Source of the DNA: Pseudomonadota bacterium
GTDB lineage: Bacteria; Desulfobacterota; Binatia; Binatales; Binataceae
Direction of reading: 5' to 3'
DNA length: 64,000 nucleotides
NCBI GenBank assembly: GCA_021325025.1
Contig: JAJPHZ010000022.1
Coordinates: 1 to 64,000 of the forward strand
The notes beneath the pieces were generated by a model. The model made no database searches. It was not told where the DNA came from and saw only the letters and a list, made by a program, of their open reading frames with translations. The position numbers and the translations under genes were made by a program. Of the stretch, positions 35,282 through 44,159 are shown one piece after another. Positions within the stretch are counted from its first letter, which is position 1, and each line of letters starts with the position of its first letter.

Positions 35282-36454
35282 ATGTCCATGGCGATCGACA
35301 AAAAACAGTCCGTCGAGCGGCTCAAGGCGCTGCCGCAGGTACAGCGCTGGCGCGAGGGCAACTATGAACCGGGCGCCTGGTTCACCAGCAAGCCGGCGGA
35401 GGAAGGCGGCATCTGGGGCTCTTGGGGCCATCGCTTTCAGCCCAACCGGCGCGGCGTAAGCCTGGTGGAGCTCAATCGCGCCGACCGCCATCCGATACCC
35501 ACTGAAGGACTGGGCTTACTGGCCGACCGGGAGGCGGGTGCTGAACCCGATGCGCCGCGCTACGATTATCCGCTGCGGGAGAAGTACCAGGTCTGGTCCT
35601 ACAACGTAGAGAGCCTGTACGAAGAGGCGATGTCGCGCCAGTGGAGCGCCACGCGCGACATCCCGTGGGACAAGCTGGCGCCGCTGCCCGAGGACCAGGA
35701 ACGCGCGCTATGCCAGTTTGTAAGTTTTTTGCACACGGTGGAGTTCGTGCCCGGCGACACACTGCCGTTTTACATGGCGCGGGTGGATCCGTCGTTTTCA
35801 GAAGTGCGGCTATTCATGTCCTCGCAATGCGCCGACGAAGCGCGCCACATGGAAGTGTTCGGCAAGCGCATGTACGCCAACGGCGGCGGGCCCGGCATGG
35901 AGCCGGGCGCCGAGGCGCTGCTGCTGTTCGACCCGCGCAAATCGGTGCTGCCGCAGGAAATCGCGAAAACCGTCTCCAACGTCAACCCGACCTGGGATTT
36001 TCTGGCCTACTCCTATTTCGTGCAGATGATCGGCGAGGCGGTGGTGCTGGACTTCTTCCGCTTCGGCGAATTCCTGGGCCGCAATCCCTGCGACAAGGAG
36101 ATGTTCCGCCGCATCATGCAGGACGAGGCGCGTCACGTGTCCTTCGGCACCATGCGCATCAAGTATTATCTGGACAACGCGCCGCGCCGCGAGCGCGAAG
36201 AAGCCTCTGAGATGCTGCATTTCCTGGCCTCGGCCTGCGAAGCGAGCGGGACGGGATTCGGCCTGTTGCTCCAGCCCAGCGCGATCGAGCCCTTTGCGCT
36301 GCTGGCCGCCGGCAGCCTCGGCAATCTGGACAAAGGATGGGACGTGGTGCGGGAGTTCTGGGCGACGGCGGTAGAGGAGTATATCAATCGCTGCGAACGC
36401 GCCGGCCTGCCGCGGCGCGGCCGCTGTATGCTGCCGGAAGAGGCGCCGTTCTGA
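35282..36454 (+). CDS. Ferritin-like diiron oxygenase-type protein with complete ligand set
   Basis: The 390-residue helical protein shows the full carboxylate-bridged diiron pattern: Glu154 (TVEFVPGD), Glu186-x-x-His189 (DEARHME), Glu252 (MIGEAVVLDF) and Glu282-x-x-His285 (QDEARHVSFG). This is the E / ExxH / E / ExxH arrangement of the ferritin-like superfamily (ribonucleotide reductase R2, AurF N-oxygenase, acyl-ACP desaturase, bacterial multicomponent monooxygenase alpha chains). Specific family membership is not evident. It is first of a four-gene unit with a degenerate paralogue 15 bases downstream, an SCP2-like protein and an LLM oxidoreductase. O2 activation on a hydrophobic substrate is inferred. 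Confidence 0.85.
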   Translation: MSMAIDKKQSVERLKALPQVQRWREGNYEPGAWFTSKPAEEGGIWGSWGHRFQPNRRGVSLVELNRADRHPIPTEGLGLLADREAGAEPDAPRYDYPLREKYQVWSYNVESLYEEAMSRQWSATRDIPWDKLAPLPEDQERALCQFVSFLHTVEFVPGDTLPFYMARVDPSFSEVRLFMSSQCADEARHMEVFGKRMYANGGGPGMEPGAEALLLFDPRKSVLPQEIAKTVSNVNPTWDFLAYSYFVQMIGEAVVLDFFRFGEFLGRNPCDKEMFRRIMQDEARHVSFGTMRIKYYLDNAPRREREEASEMLHFLASACEASGTGFGLLLQPSAIEPFALLAAGSLGNLDKGWDVVREFWATAVEEYINRCERAGLPRRGRCMLPEEAPF

Positions 36455-36469
36455 GGCCGCGCCCTGGAG

Positions 36470-37711
36470 TTGGCTGAGTTGGCATCGCTCAAACGCCTTC
36501 CGTCCCCATTCACGCTCCCTCCTACGCGTAGGCACGAGCCGCTGCCGCTGCCGCCACCGGAGGAGGTCAAGAAGAAACTTTACGACCATCCCGAGGCGCA
36601 GCGCATCCGCTCGGGCCAGCTCGGCGAATGGTTCACCACGCCGCTGGTCGGCGGCGAGTGGACTGAATGGGGCAAGCAGGCCAGGCCCGATCGAATTGGC
36701 ATGACGTTCATGGCCGTCAACCGGGTCAGCGCCAACCCGGAGCCGACCAATGCGCCGGCGCGCCGCCTGATGCATTCGCGCTACATCAAGACCCATCACG
36801 CGATCCCGCCCGAAATGGAAGAAAAGATCGCGCCCAAGTACGGCACCGCACGTGAGATGGACCGCCGCGATCAGGTCTGGATCGAGCACGCCGCCGAACT
36901 TACCGAAGAGGCGCTGGACCGCCAGATGCGCCCGGCGCGTCAGTTGCGCTGGGAGGAGATGACGCCGCTTGCCGAGGACCTCGAACGCGCCTTCGACCAG
37001 TTCGCGACCTATCTGATCCAGGCGATGTTTCTGTGCTCCGACGCATCTGGTCCCTGGAACGGACTGATTCATTACGGATTTGCGGAAATCAAGAGCTACC
37101 TGGCCTACGAGTTATTCGACTACAACCTGATGTGCGGGCTGTTGCGCAAGCGTGTGATGGCCAACGGGGGCGGGATGGGCGTGCAGGTCGACGGGCTCGG
37201 GGCGGGCATAGTGGAGATTTGCAACGAAGCCTCGCGCGGCTTCGTGGGCGAGGTCGAGCGCGAGTTTCCCTCGGTGGTGTTCGCGATCGACGTGCTGTTC
37301 AACGGTCTGCTGCTGGAGATGGCGCGGCTGGCGGCGGCCGGCGCGCGCAGCCGCTTCGACCGCCATCTGATGACCCAGGTCGTGCAGGACTGCGCGCGGC
37401 ACGTGGCGTTCGGCTGCCGCCGCCTCAGTTTCTATCTGCGCCACTGCCCCGACCGCGAGGAGGCCGCCGTCAAGCTCCATCTGGCCGCCGACCGCCTCGA
37501 GCCGCTCCAAGCCGAGCATCATCTGCTCAACCCCAAGGTGCTGGAGCCGCTGGCCGTCATGCTGGGCGGCGGCGCTGGCGCAATCGCGGGCGGAGTGCGC
37601 ATCCTGCGCGAATTCTGGCCCCAGTTCGCCGCCAGCTACCTGGCGCGGCTTGATTCGATCGGCCTTGGGCGGCGCGACCGATGCCTGCTCCCGGCGCAGC
37701 CGCCGTTTTGA
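36470..37711 (+). CDS. Degenerate paralogue of the diiron protein, likely non-catalytic partner
   Basis: The 413-residue protein aligns along its length with the upstream diiron protein (shared WFTT/S-K-P start region, RKRVMANGGG versus GKRMYANGGG, QDCARHVAFG versus QDEARHVSFG, and RRDRCLLPAQPPF versus RRGRCMLPEEAPF at the end). Five of six metal ligands are lost by position: Glu154 to Met, Glu186 to Tyr, His189 to Met, Glu252 to Asn and Glu282 to Cys; only the last His remains (His311). It looks like a structural subunit, as with the metal-free beta chains of multicomponent monooxygenases or yeast Rnr4. The start is a TTG at 36470 (another at 36479 is possible). Confidence 0.85.
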   Translation: MAELASLKRLPSPFTLPPTRRHEPLPLPPPEEVKKKLYDHPEAQRIRSGQLGEWFTTPLVGGEWTEWGKQARPDRIGMTFMAVNRVSANPEPTNAPARRLMHSRYIKTHHAIPPEMEEKIAPKYGTAREMDRRDQVWIEHAAELTEEALDRQMRPARQLRWEEMTPLAEDLERAFDQFATYLIQAMFLCSDASGPWNGLIHYGFAEIKSYLAYELFDYNLMCGLLRKRVMANGGGMGVQVDGLGAGIVEICNEASRGFVGEVEREFPSVVFAIDVLFNGLLLEMARLAAAGARSRFDRHLMTQVVQDCARHVAFGCRRLSFYLRHCPDREEAAVKLHLAADRLEPLQAEHHLLNPKVLEPLAVMLGGGAGAIAGGVRILREFWPQFAASYLARLDSIGLGRRDRCLLPAQPPF

Positions 37712-37737
37712 GAGTCACAGGTTGGGGCAGTTTTCCG

Positions 37738-38196
37738 ATGGCGAATCAAAAAGTAGAGTTTCCCTCCACGCAGTGGTTTCAGGCACTGGCGGCGCGGATG
37801 AACGAGCAGCGCGCCAAGTACCAGAACTTCGGCTTTGTCACCGCTCGCGCGGTGTTCAGAGTCACCGCCACCGCGGCCGGCAACCGCAACTTCGGCCTGG
37901 TCTTCGACGGCTTCGAATGCCTGGAAGTGCGCGAGCTGACCGACGGTGAGATTGCGCAGTTCGATCCGGACTGGACGATGGAAGGCGACTACGCAACGTG
38001 GAAGGAGATGGTTCAGAACATCAAGGCGCACGGCGAAGCCGACCCCGATCACACCCTAAACCGCCTGTGCCTGCTGGGCCATCCGTTCAGGGTCCACGGC
38101 GAGGACCAGACGCGCGTGGATGTTTTCTACCGCCAGTTGTTTTCCTTCCAGGCTTTCATCGACGAATCCGCCGCCGTCGAAACCAGCTTCGCATAG
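37738..38196 (+). CDS. SCP2 sterol-binding-like domain protein
   Basis: The 152-residue single-domain protein starts at ATG 37738, 27 bases after the diiron-like pair. The predicted order of strands and helices (FRVTATAAGNRNFGLVFDGF, ECLEVRELTD, TWKEMVQNIKAHG, DQTRVDVFYRQLFSFQAFID) resembles the sterol carrier protein 2 fold, which forms a hydrophobic tunnel for acyl chains or sterols. In this context it could present a lipid-like substrate to the diiron pair. The fold assignment rests on weak similarity and is stated with moderate confidence. Confidence 0.6.
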   Translation: MANQKVEFPSTQWFQALAARMNEQRAKYQNFGFVTARAVFRVTATAAGNRNFGLVFDGFECLEVRELTDGEIAQFDPDWTMEGDYATWKEMVQNIKAHGEADPDHTLNRLCLLGHPFRVHGEDQTRVDVFYRQLFSFQAFIDESAAVETSFA

Positions 38197-38242
38197 GAGC
38201 ATCAACGCGGCGCGCCTGCCGCACGCCCTCACAGGAAGGTCA

Positions 38243-39220
38243 ATGGACTTTGGAGTTAATACGTCCGGACTCGAGCTTTCCAAGCTGATTTCTCTCGCCC
38301 AGACCGCCGAGGGTGTCGGTTTTACGACTTTCTATCCGGGCGACCATTTGCTGCTGGCGCAAAGCGGGGTGCATCCCGAGCATGAGCCCGTCCTTGACGC
38401 GATGACCAGCGTGGCCGCTCTGTTCGCCGCCACGCGCAAGCTGCGCATCGGACATTTGGTGCTCAACAACCTCTTCCGCCATCCGATCATCACCGCTCAG
38501 GCGTTGATGACTCTCGATCACATCGGCGGCGGCCGCCTGATCGCGGGAATCGGCACCGGCTGGACCGAGCAGGAATTCACCATGAGCGGCATCCCGTTCC
38601 CCGACATGAAGACGCGCAGCGAGATGCTCGACGAGGCGCTGACCTGCATCCGTTCGTTGTGGACCGACGAGGTGACCAACTTCGAGGGCAAGCATTACCG
38701 GCTGCGTGAGGCAGTGCTGTGGCCCAAGCCGATCCAGAAGCCCCATCCGCCGATCATGGTGGGCGGCGGCGGCAAGCCGATCGTCAGAATCGCGGCCAAA
38801 CACGCCGATATCTCCAACATCACCTGGGAGCTGGGACGCGCGGGCAAGTTCGATACCCGCTACCTGACCGAATTCAACGAGGTCAGGTTCAAGGAGCGCA
38901 TCGATTACATGGCTGAGCAATGCGCACGCAACGGCCGCCCGCGCAACGCGGTCGCGGTCAGCAATCTGATCGGCAGTTGCGTGGTGACCGATTCGGAGGC
39001 GGCCAGTGCCAAGACGGTCGATTCGGTGGCCCGCGCCCTGGGCTTCACCACCGAGCAGGTGCGCCATTGTCCGATGCTGCTGATCGGCACGCCGCAGGCC
39101 TGCATCGAGGAGCTGCGCAAGCGCGTCCGACTGTTCGGCGTAAGCCAGTTCATCGTCACGACCAAGAGCGAGCGCACCGTGCGGGCGTTGGGAGAGAAGG
39201 TCTTCCCGTTCGTCGCCTGA
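38243..39220 (+). CDS. LLM class F420/flavin-dependent oxidoreductase
   Basis: The 325-residue luciferase-like TIM-barrel protein starts at ATG 38243 after AGGAAGG. It has MDFGVNTSGLELSKLISLAQ, FYPGDHLLLAQ, KLRIGHLVLNNLFRHPI, GGGRLIAGIGTGWTEQEF and PPIMVGGGGKPIVRIAAKHAD, typical of the F420-dependent methylenetetrahydromethanopterin-reductase-like branch. Being last in the diiron unit, it might reduce or further oxidise the product, or supply reducing equivalents. Its own hairpin pair follows at 39251-39297. Confidence 0.88.
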   Translation: MDFGVNTSGLELSKLISLAQTAEGVGFTTFYPGDHLLLAQSGVHPEHEPVLDAMTSVAALFAATRKLRIGHLVLNNLFRHPIITAQALMTLDHIGGGRLIAGIGTGWTEQEFTMSGIPFPDMKTRSEMLDEALTCIRSLWTDEVTNFEGKHYRLREAVLWPKPIQKPHPPIMVGGGGKPIVRIAAKHADISNITWELGRAGKFDTRYLTEFNEVRFKERIDYMAEQCARNGRPRNAVAVSNLIGSCVVTDSEAASAKTVDSVARALGFTTEQVRHCPMLLIGTPQACIEELRKRVRLFGVSQFIVTTKSERTVRALGEKVFPFVA

Positions 39221-39250
39221 CTGCTGAGCTGAACCGACGAAATAAGGAGG

Positions 39251-39297
39251 CGCGAGCCTGCCGGCTCGCGCGTCGATGACAGGCAGGGACGCCTGTC
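39251..39297 (+). repeat. Two-hairpin REP/BIME-like element downstream of the diiron operon
   Basis: Two perfect hairpins stand in series. The first is CGCGAGCC / GGCTCGCG (39251-39258 with 39263-39270, loop TGCC). The second is GACAGGC / GCCTGTC (39278-39284 with 39291-39297). Neither is followed by a T-run, so it is less likely to be an intrinsic terminator than a REP-type element that could stabilise the mRNA 3' end. Confidence 0.55.
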
Positions 39298-39702
39298 GCA
39301 CCAGTTGCGAGCGGCTTCAACGCTTTCAGACCAACTCGCGTCATCCCGGCTTGCGGTCCAAGAGCTGATGAGGGCGCCGGAATGCGCGGTAATGGACCGG
39401 CATGCGAAGAATCGCGGGGTTGCAGACGGCTGACTAACCCGCCTCGCGCGCCATCGGGATGATCGTCGCGGCGTTGACGCGTCCTGGATAGCAGATAGCA
39501 GGTGGAGAGGGGAAAACAGCCCGGTGACACTGTAGCGCCGTTGCCAATCGGTGGAGCGCACCATCGCGCCCCGGCGCTACGCTGGGAGCAACCGCCGGCA
39601 TCGGGTGGCGAGCCTGATATGTTCGCGCTTGTAGGGCCAGCGCGGAGAACCGGGCCCAAAAACCGCCGCCCCCGCCCCGACAGACTTTGGCCTCGGGCCC
39701 CT
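39298..39702. other. Intergenic region without a recognisable gene
   Basis: Roughly 400 bases after the hairpins hold only short frames without ribosome-binding sites or family resemblance. A CTCGG/GGCCC-rich stretch precedes the inverted-repeat element starting at 39703. Confidence 0.4.
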
Positions 39703-39868
39703 CTAGCAGCAGGGTGTTGAGAAAGTAGGATTATTGAGTTTACCAAGCAGGTGGTGCTCAACACCCTGCATAAAAAAACTGGCTTCCTTCCTTAATCTTC
39801 TCTCCCTGTGGGAGAGATAAGAGAGAGGGAGCAGGCTGTGAAAATCCCTTTTCAGCAGCCTGCTGCTA
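39703..39868. mobile_element. MITE-like element with 11-bp terminal inverted repeats (family A copy 2)
   Basis: CTAGCAGCAGG at 39703-39713 is the perfect reverse complement of CCTGCTGCTAG at 39858-39868. The inside contains a segment (39761-39862) homologous to the repeat at 14528-14628, with a CTCTCCC...GGGAGAG hairpin. There is no transposase. The right end overlaps the stop codon of the XRE gene, so the insertion may define that gene's 3' end. Confidence 0.6.
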
Positions 39869-40297
39869 GCGGCCGAGAGCCTGGCGGATGGTGTTGAGGA
39901 TGTAGACGAAATCGCGCGAGCTTCTCACGTCGCCCATCAGCGCCACGTGCGACAGCATCTCCATCTCCTCGTTGGTGATGTTGTGGATGCGGCGCAGGCG
40001 CTCATCCTTGCGGAATTCGTCCCAGGCCGACGCCGTAGTGTGGGTCGGCGCCTGCTGAGCCAGCAGTGCCTTGGCGCCCGGATTGGCCAGGAAAAACGTC
40101 TCCCGCCGGTCCAGCCCCAGCACATCGGCCAGTTTGGTCACGACTTTCTCGGAGGGATGCCGTTTGCCGGACTCCAGATGCCCGATGTAGGGCGTTGAGG
40201 TGTTGATGCGGCGCGCGACCTCTTCCTGGGTTAAATCCAGTTGCCGGCGCCGATCCCGGATTACCTGTCCGAAAGTGCGGGTCTTTAACTTGGCCAT
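39866..40297 (-). CDS. XRE family helix-turn-helix regulator
   Basis: The 143-residue protein has an N-terminal Cro/CI-type HTH at residues 8-65 (FGQVIRDRRRQLDLTQEEVA, RRINTSTPYIGHLESGKRHP) and a C-terminal helical segment of about 70 residues with no known ligand motif. The ATG at 40297 has GGGGGAG six bases upstream. Its stop codon (TAG) lies inside the terminal repeat of a MITE-like element, so the C-terminus may be altered. The regulated target is unknown. Confidence 0.88.
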   Translation of the reverse strand: MAKLKTRTFGQVIRDRRRQLDLTQEEVARRINTSTPYIGHLESGKRHPSEKVVTKLADVLGLDRRETFFLANPGAKALLAQQAPTHTTASAWDEFRKDERLRRIHNITNEEMEMLSHVALMGDVRSSRDFVYILNTIRQALGR

Positions 40298-40499
40298 TGG
40301 TTGCTCCCCCTGCCGCAAAGACGCTCCAAAGCGACCGGCGCGGACGCTGCTTCCGAACGTTTCTGGCGGCGCAGGTAATTTAGCAGATTGTTTTTTGTAG
40401 CACTTGGTTAACTTTTGGGCAACTGCCTGGCAACTAAAAAGCCTGACAGTCTGTCAAGCCCGATCCTGGTATCTTTGACGCGCCGGCGGCCGGCAAAAT

Positions 40500-40853
40500 T
40501 CAATCGCCGTACATGTTTGAGCCGCGATCGACCTCAATAGTAAATTGCTGCGCCCCCGGGGCGGCGGTCGGCGGGAAAACGAAGGGCACGCTCTGGCCCG
40601 GCCCCAAACGCCCCAAGGGCAGGGTCCGCACCGCCAGTCTGCGTCCCGCACTGTCGAATAGCTCAAGCTTGAGCCCGGCATTCTGCGCCTGCGAACCGGT
40701 ATTTGCTACCGTACCACGCACGATTACCGCGCTGCCGCGGCGTTCCAGATGCTCGCTGCGGATGCTGAGCGGTTCGAGATGGAGCAGCGAATAGAAGACG
40801 AAGCCGGTAAAAGTGAGGGAAATTGCAGCGATAATCAGGCTCGATCGGCGCAT
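40500..40853 (-). CDS. Small membrane-anchored FxLYD-like protein
   Basis: The 117-residue protein has one N-terminal membrane helix (LIIAAISLTFTGFVFYSLL) and a beta-sandwich-like exported domain: VIVRGTVANTGSQAQNAGLK, LELFDSAGRRLAVRTLPLG, RLGPGQSVPF. The pattern resembles the FxLYD and DUF3426 domains that follow membrane anchors in surface proteins. No partner gene is evident and no strong ribosome-binding site is visible. Confidence 0.6.
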   Translation of the reverse strand: MRRSSLIIAAISLTFTGFVFYSLLHLEPLSIRSEHLERRGSAVIVRGTVANTGSQAQNAGLKLELFDSAGRRLAVRTLPLGRLGPGQSVPFVFPPTAAPGAQQFTIEVDRGSNMYGD

Positions 40854-41029
40854 GACAGCGGTGCCGGCTTAGGGCTCGCCCGTGCCGGTCCCTCGGTCCG
40901 AGCCGCCCATCACACCGGTCTTTTTCCTAAACGCTATGCCGTGCGGCAGCGGCGCGCAAACCGGACGTCGGGCGCGCCCTAGCCGCGGCCAGACATAACA
41001 AACTGTCAGACTGCTTTAACTTCCGACTG

Positions 41030-42196
41030 TTAGTATGAGCGAGGCAGGCCCAGCACGTGTTCGCTGACGTAGTTGAGCACCATCTCCTGGGATACCGGCG
41101 CAATCTTGAGCATCCGGCATTCGCGGAAATAGCGCTCCACGTCGTACTCGAACATGTAACCGTAGCCGCCCAGGGTCTGCACCGCGCGGTCGCAGGCCTC
41201 AAAGCAGGCCTCGGCCGCCCTCAGCTTGGCCATGTTGGCCTCGGCGCCGCAGGGCTTGCGCGCGTCGAACAGCCAGGCCGCCTTGAGCATCAGCATCTCG
41301 GCCGCCTCCAGCCTGGAGTAGCAGTCGGCCAGCGGATGGGCGATGGCCTGGTTCTGACCGATGGGCCGGCCGAACACCACGCGCTCCTTGGCATAGGCAA
41401 CCGCACGGCTGAGCGCCGCGCGGCCGATGCCGATCGCCTCGGCGGCGACCAGGATGCGTTCCGGATTGAGCCCGTCCAGCAGGCAGTGGAAGCCGCGTCC
41501 TTCTTCGCCGACCAGGTCGGTGGCGGGCACGCGCAGGTTGTCGATGAACAACATGTTGGTGTCTACCGCATGGCGGCCCATCTTCTTAAGCTCGCGCACT
41601 TCCACTGCGCCGCGGTCGAGGTCGGCCAGGAACAGGCTCATCCCGGCGGTTTTCTTGGAGACCTGCTCGATCGGCGTGGTGCGGGTCAGCAGCAACATCT
41701 TGTCGGCCTCGCGCGCCTTGGTGGTAAACACCTTGCGGCCGTTGATCACGTAGTGGTCGCCCTCGCGCCTGGCGCTAGTCCTGATGTGGGTGATGTCGTT
41801 GCCGGCGTCGGGTTCGGTGACCGCAAAGGAGCAGTGCAGTTCGCCGCGCGCGATGGCCGGCAGGCAGCGGCGCTTGAGTTCCTCGCTGCCGTGATGGATG
41901 ACCGGGCTCATGCCGAAGATGGTCAGGTGGATGGCGCTGGCGGCGTTCATGGCCCCGCCCGACGCCGCCACCTCCCGCATCAGCAGCGCCGCCTCGGTGA
42001 TGCCGAGCCCGCTGCCGCCGTACTGCTCGGGGATGGCGATACCCAGGTAGCCGGCCTGGGCGATGGCGTGATGGAACTCGCGGGGGAACTCGTGCGCGGC
42101 GTCCTTCTCGCGCCAGTACTCATCGGGAAAGCGCGCACACAGCGCGCGCACCTGGCGCACAATCTCTTCCTGGGCCGGGGTCAATTCGAAATCCAT
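41030..42196 (-). CDS. Acyl-CoA dehydrogenase
   Basis: The 388-residue protein starts at ATG 42196 (MDFELTPAQEEIVRQVR) after a GGAGGG tract. It contains the FAD-contact signatures CSFAVTEPDAGNDITHIRTS and VINGRKVFTT. The C-terminal YGYMFEYDVERYFREC carries the glutamate corresponding to the catalytic base of many ACADs, and a helical QTLGGYG segment is present. It oxidises an acyl-CoA to the enoyl-CoA with FAD and passes electrons to ETF. No CoA ligase or hydratase adjoins it, so the chain-length preference is open. Confidence 0.93.
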   Translation of the reverse strand: MDFELTPAQEEIVRQVRALCARFPDEYWREKDAAHEFPREFHHAIAQAGYLGIAIPEQYGGSGLGITEAALLMREVAASGGAMNAASAIHLTIFGMSPVIHHGSEELKRRCLPAIARGELHCSFAVTEPDAGNDITHIRTSARREGDHYVINGRKVFTTKAREADKMLLLTRTTPIEQVSKKTAGMSLFLADLDRGAVEVRELKKMGRHAVDTNMLFIDNLRVPATDLVGEEGRGFHCLLDGLNPERILVAAEAIGIGRAALSRAVAYAKERVVFGRPIGQNQAIAHPLADCYSRLEAAEMLMLKAAWLFDARKPCGAEANMAKLRAAEACFEACDRAVQTLGGYGYMFEYDVERYFRECRMLKIAPVSQEMVLNYVSEHVLGLPRSY

Positions 42197-42536
42197 CGCT
42201 CCATCCCTCCGTTGTGGCAATGCTAGGAGCCATCGCCTGTCGCACGCAAGCCGCGCGCATCAGATGCCCGCGCGGGCGACCGGGCGCGCCTGCGCAGGGC
42301 CAGCGCGGGCCGCCGGTGCTGAACAACAAATCGGCAACTGCCTACGGAATAGGCGTCGCGATGCGCGGCGGTTTCCAAAACATTACACAAATCATCTTTT
42401 TTGACAGTTTGGTGCCGGTACGGTTTTTGTGAATGGGCCAGCCGCCGGGCGGTTAGCTATGGCGGGGCTTGGGTGTGCCCTTCGAAAATCGCCACCGAAC
42501 GACGGCGCTCGGAAAGCGCCTGAAGGAGAGGACGTA
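42197..42536. promoter_or_regulatory. Intergenic regulatory region upstream of the porin
   Basis: About 340 bases lie between the divergent acyl-CoA dehydrogenase and porin genes. A TTGACA hexamer occurs at 42401-42406 in an AT-richer patch (ATCATCTTTT before it), but the box 17 bases downstream (TTTTTG) is a poor -10. The region surely contains the porin promoter, but its exact place is not certain. Confidence 0.35.
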
Positions 42537-44069
42537 GTGACGAGGATCAACAGGAGAAGTGGATTTGCGATGGTGCTGAGCCTGGCGGTGAGCTTGCTGG
42601 CCACTGCCGGGGTCAGCCTGGCGAGGGCCGATGAGAGCGGCCCGACGGTGGTGGCCAAACGGGCGCGCCGCCGCCATCGGGCTTCGAGCGCCACCATGAC
42701 CACGCCAGCGCCGGCGCCGGTGGGCCGCTCGATCGAGGATCTGTCCGGCGAGGTCAGCAACCTGCGTCAGGAAAGCGCCCAAACCACTAGCGAGGTCAAG
42801 CAGCTTCAGAAGGCGATTACCGTGGCGCCCCCGGAGACCGCCAACGCGGCGCCCAAGACCATCGGCGAGCACGTAGCGGTGGTCGAACAGGAACTGGGCG
42901 ACGTCAGGAAGACGCTGGCTGACCACCTGGGCGTCCATATTCATGGACTGGTGGACGGCAACTACGAATACAACTTCAACCAGCCCAACACCACGCCGAT
43001 TTTGAGCAGTTCGGGACGGGTCAATGAGCTGCGCACCTTTGACGTGGATGCCAACAGCTTTACCTTCGAGCAGTTCAACCTGCACATCGATCGCACGGTG
43101 GAGGGCGGGGTTGGGTTCGTCACCGATCTCAACTTCGGCAAGACCGCCGAGGTGCTGTGGGCGTCCACGCACTACTCCAACTCGACCACCCCGCAGAGCA
43201 CCCAGGAGTTCGATCCCACCCAGGCCTACCTGACCTACACGATCCCGGTGGGCAAGGGGATTAACATGCAGGTCGGCAAGTTCGTGACCCTGCTGGGCGA
43301 GGAGGTAATCCCGGTTTACAACAACGTCAACTTCAACGAGACGCGCAGCTACATATTCGGCTTCGGCATCCCGTTCACTCACACCGGGATTCGCGGTCAG
43401 TACTCCTTTAGCGACAAGATCGGGGTGACGCTGGGCCTGAACAACGGCTGGGACGACCCGTCGGACAACAACGACGGCAAGACCTTCGAAGGGCAACTGT
43501 CGCTGACGCCGACCAGCAATCTATCCATTTTGCTCAATGGCCTGTATGGGCCGGAGCAGACCAATCACGGCAACTCCCAGCGCGGCGCGATCGACCCGAT
43601 CGTGACCTGGAAGACGCCGCTCAAGGGCCTGCAGCTTATCGGCGAATATCTGTATGCGACTGAATCGGCGCCGATTGCCGTCAGCGCCTTTCCCAACTCC
43701 TACGGCAACCAGCTCACCGGCGTAAGCGAGCTGTTCAAGAGCACGGATTGGCAAGGCGCCGCCGGCTATGCGGTCTACGACTTCAACGACAACCTGGAGC
43801 TTGCGACCCGCTTCGAATACTTCCGCGACAGCCAGGGCACCCGGACCGGCCTGCGCCAGTCACTGTTTGAGATTACCGAAACCCTCAACTACAAGGTCCC
43901 GGGGGTCAACGGGCTGCTGGCGCGGCTGGAGTACCGGCACGACGCCTCCAATGCCCATCCGTTCTACAGCAACGACCCGTTGATTCCGCAGCCCGGCGGC
44001 GGCTTCCTGCCCTCCCATACCTACACGGGTCAGGACACTCTGCTGGCTGCGGCTATCTACCAATTCTAG
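42537..44069 (+). CDS. Outer-membrane beta-barrel porin (BBP2/OmpL-like)
   Basis: The 510-residue protein begins at GTG 42537 with GGAGAGG upstream. The signal peptide ends near SLARA. A basic and coiled-coil-like segment follows (IEDLSGEVSNLRQESAQTTS) before the barrel, which starts at VHIHGLVDGNYEYNFN. It continues with alternating amphipathic strands (MQVGKFVTLLGEEVIPVYNN, TRSYIFGFGIPFTHTG) to a C-terminal aromatic residue (AAIYQF), the outer-membrane insertion signal. The layout fits the putative beta-barrel porin-2 family. It is upstream of glutamine synthetase on the same strand, suggesting a role in nitrogen-compound uptake. Confidence 0.85.
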   Translation: MTRINRRSGFAMVLSLAVSLLATAGVSLARADESGPTVVAKRARRRHRASSATMTTPAPAPVGRSIEDLSGEVSNLRQESAQTTSEVKQLQKAITVAPPETANAAPKTIGEHVAVVEQELGDVRKTLADHLGVHIHGLVDGNYEYNFNQPNTTPILSSSGRVNELRTFDVDANSFTFEQFNLHIDRTVEGGVGFVTDLNFGKTAEVLWASTHYSNSTTPQSTQEFDPTQAYLTYTIPVGKGINMQVGKFVTLLGEEVIPVYNNVNFNETRSYIFGFGIPFTHTGIRGQYSFSDKIGVTLGLNNGWDDPSDNNDGKTFEGQLSLTPTSNLSILLNGLYGPEQTNHGNSQRGAIDPIVTWKTPLKGLQLIGEYLYATESAPIAVSAFPNSYGNQLTGVSELFKSTDWQGAAGYAVYDFNDNLELATRFEYFRDSQGTRTGLRQSLFEITETLNYKVPGVNGLLARLEYRHDASNAHPFYSNDPLIPQPGGGFLPSHTYTGQDTLLAAAIYQF

Positions 44070-44098
44070 AGGGAGGAGCGAGGCGGTTCGAGGTGGCG

Positions 44099-44159
44099 CG
44101 GGGCGGCGGCTGCGGCTGCCGCCCCAAGGTTGTCCGGCGGGCCCCCCGCCGGCGGGCTT
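44099..44159 (+). terminator. Two GC-rich hairpins after the porin gene
   Basis: GGGCGGC / GCCGCCC at about 44100-44124 is followed by CCGGCGGG / CCCGCCGG at about 44133-44152 ending in GGGCTTTAA. The second hairpin has only a three-T tail, so it is a weak intrinsic terminator at best. It could partially separate the porin from glnA transcription. Confidence 0.4.
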
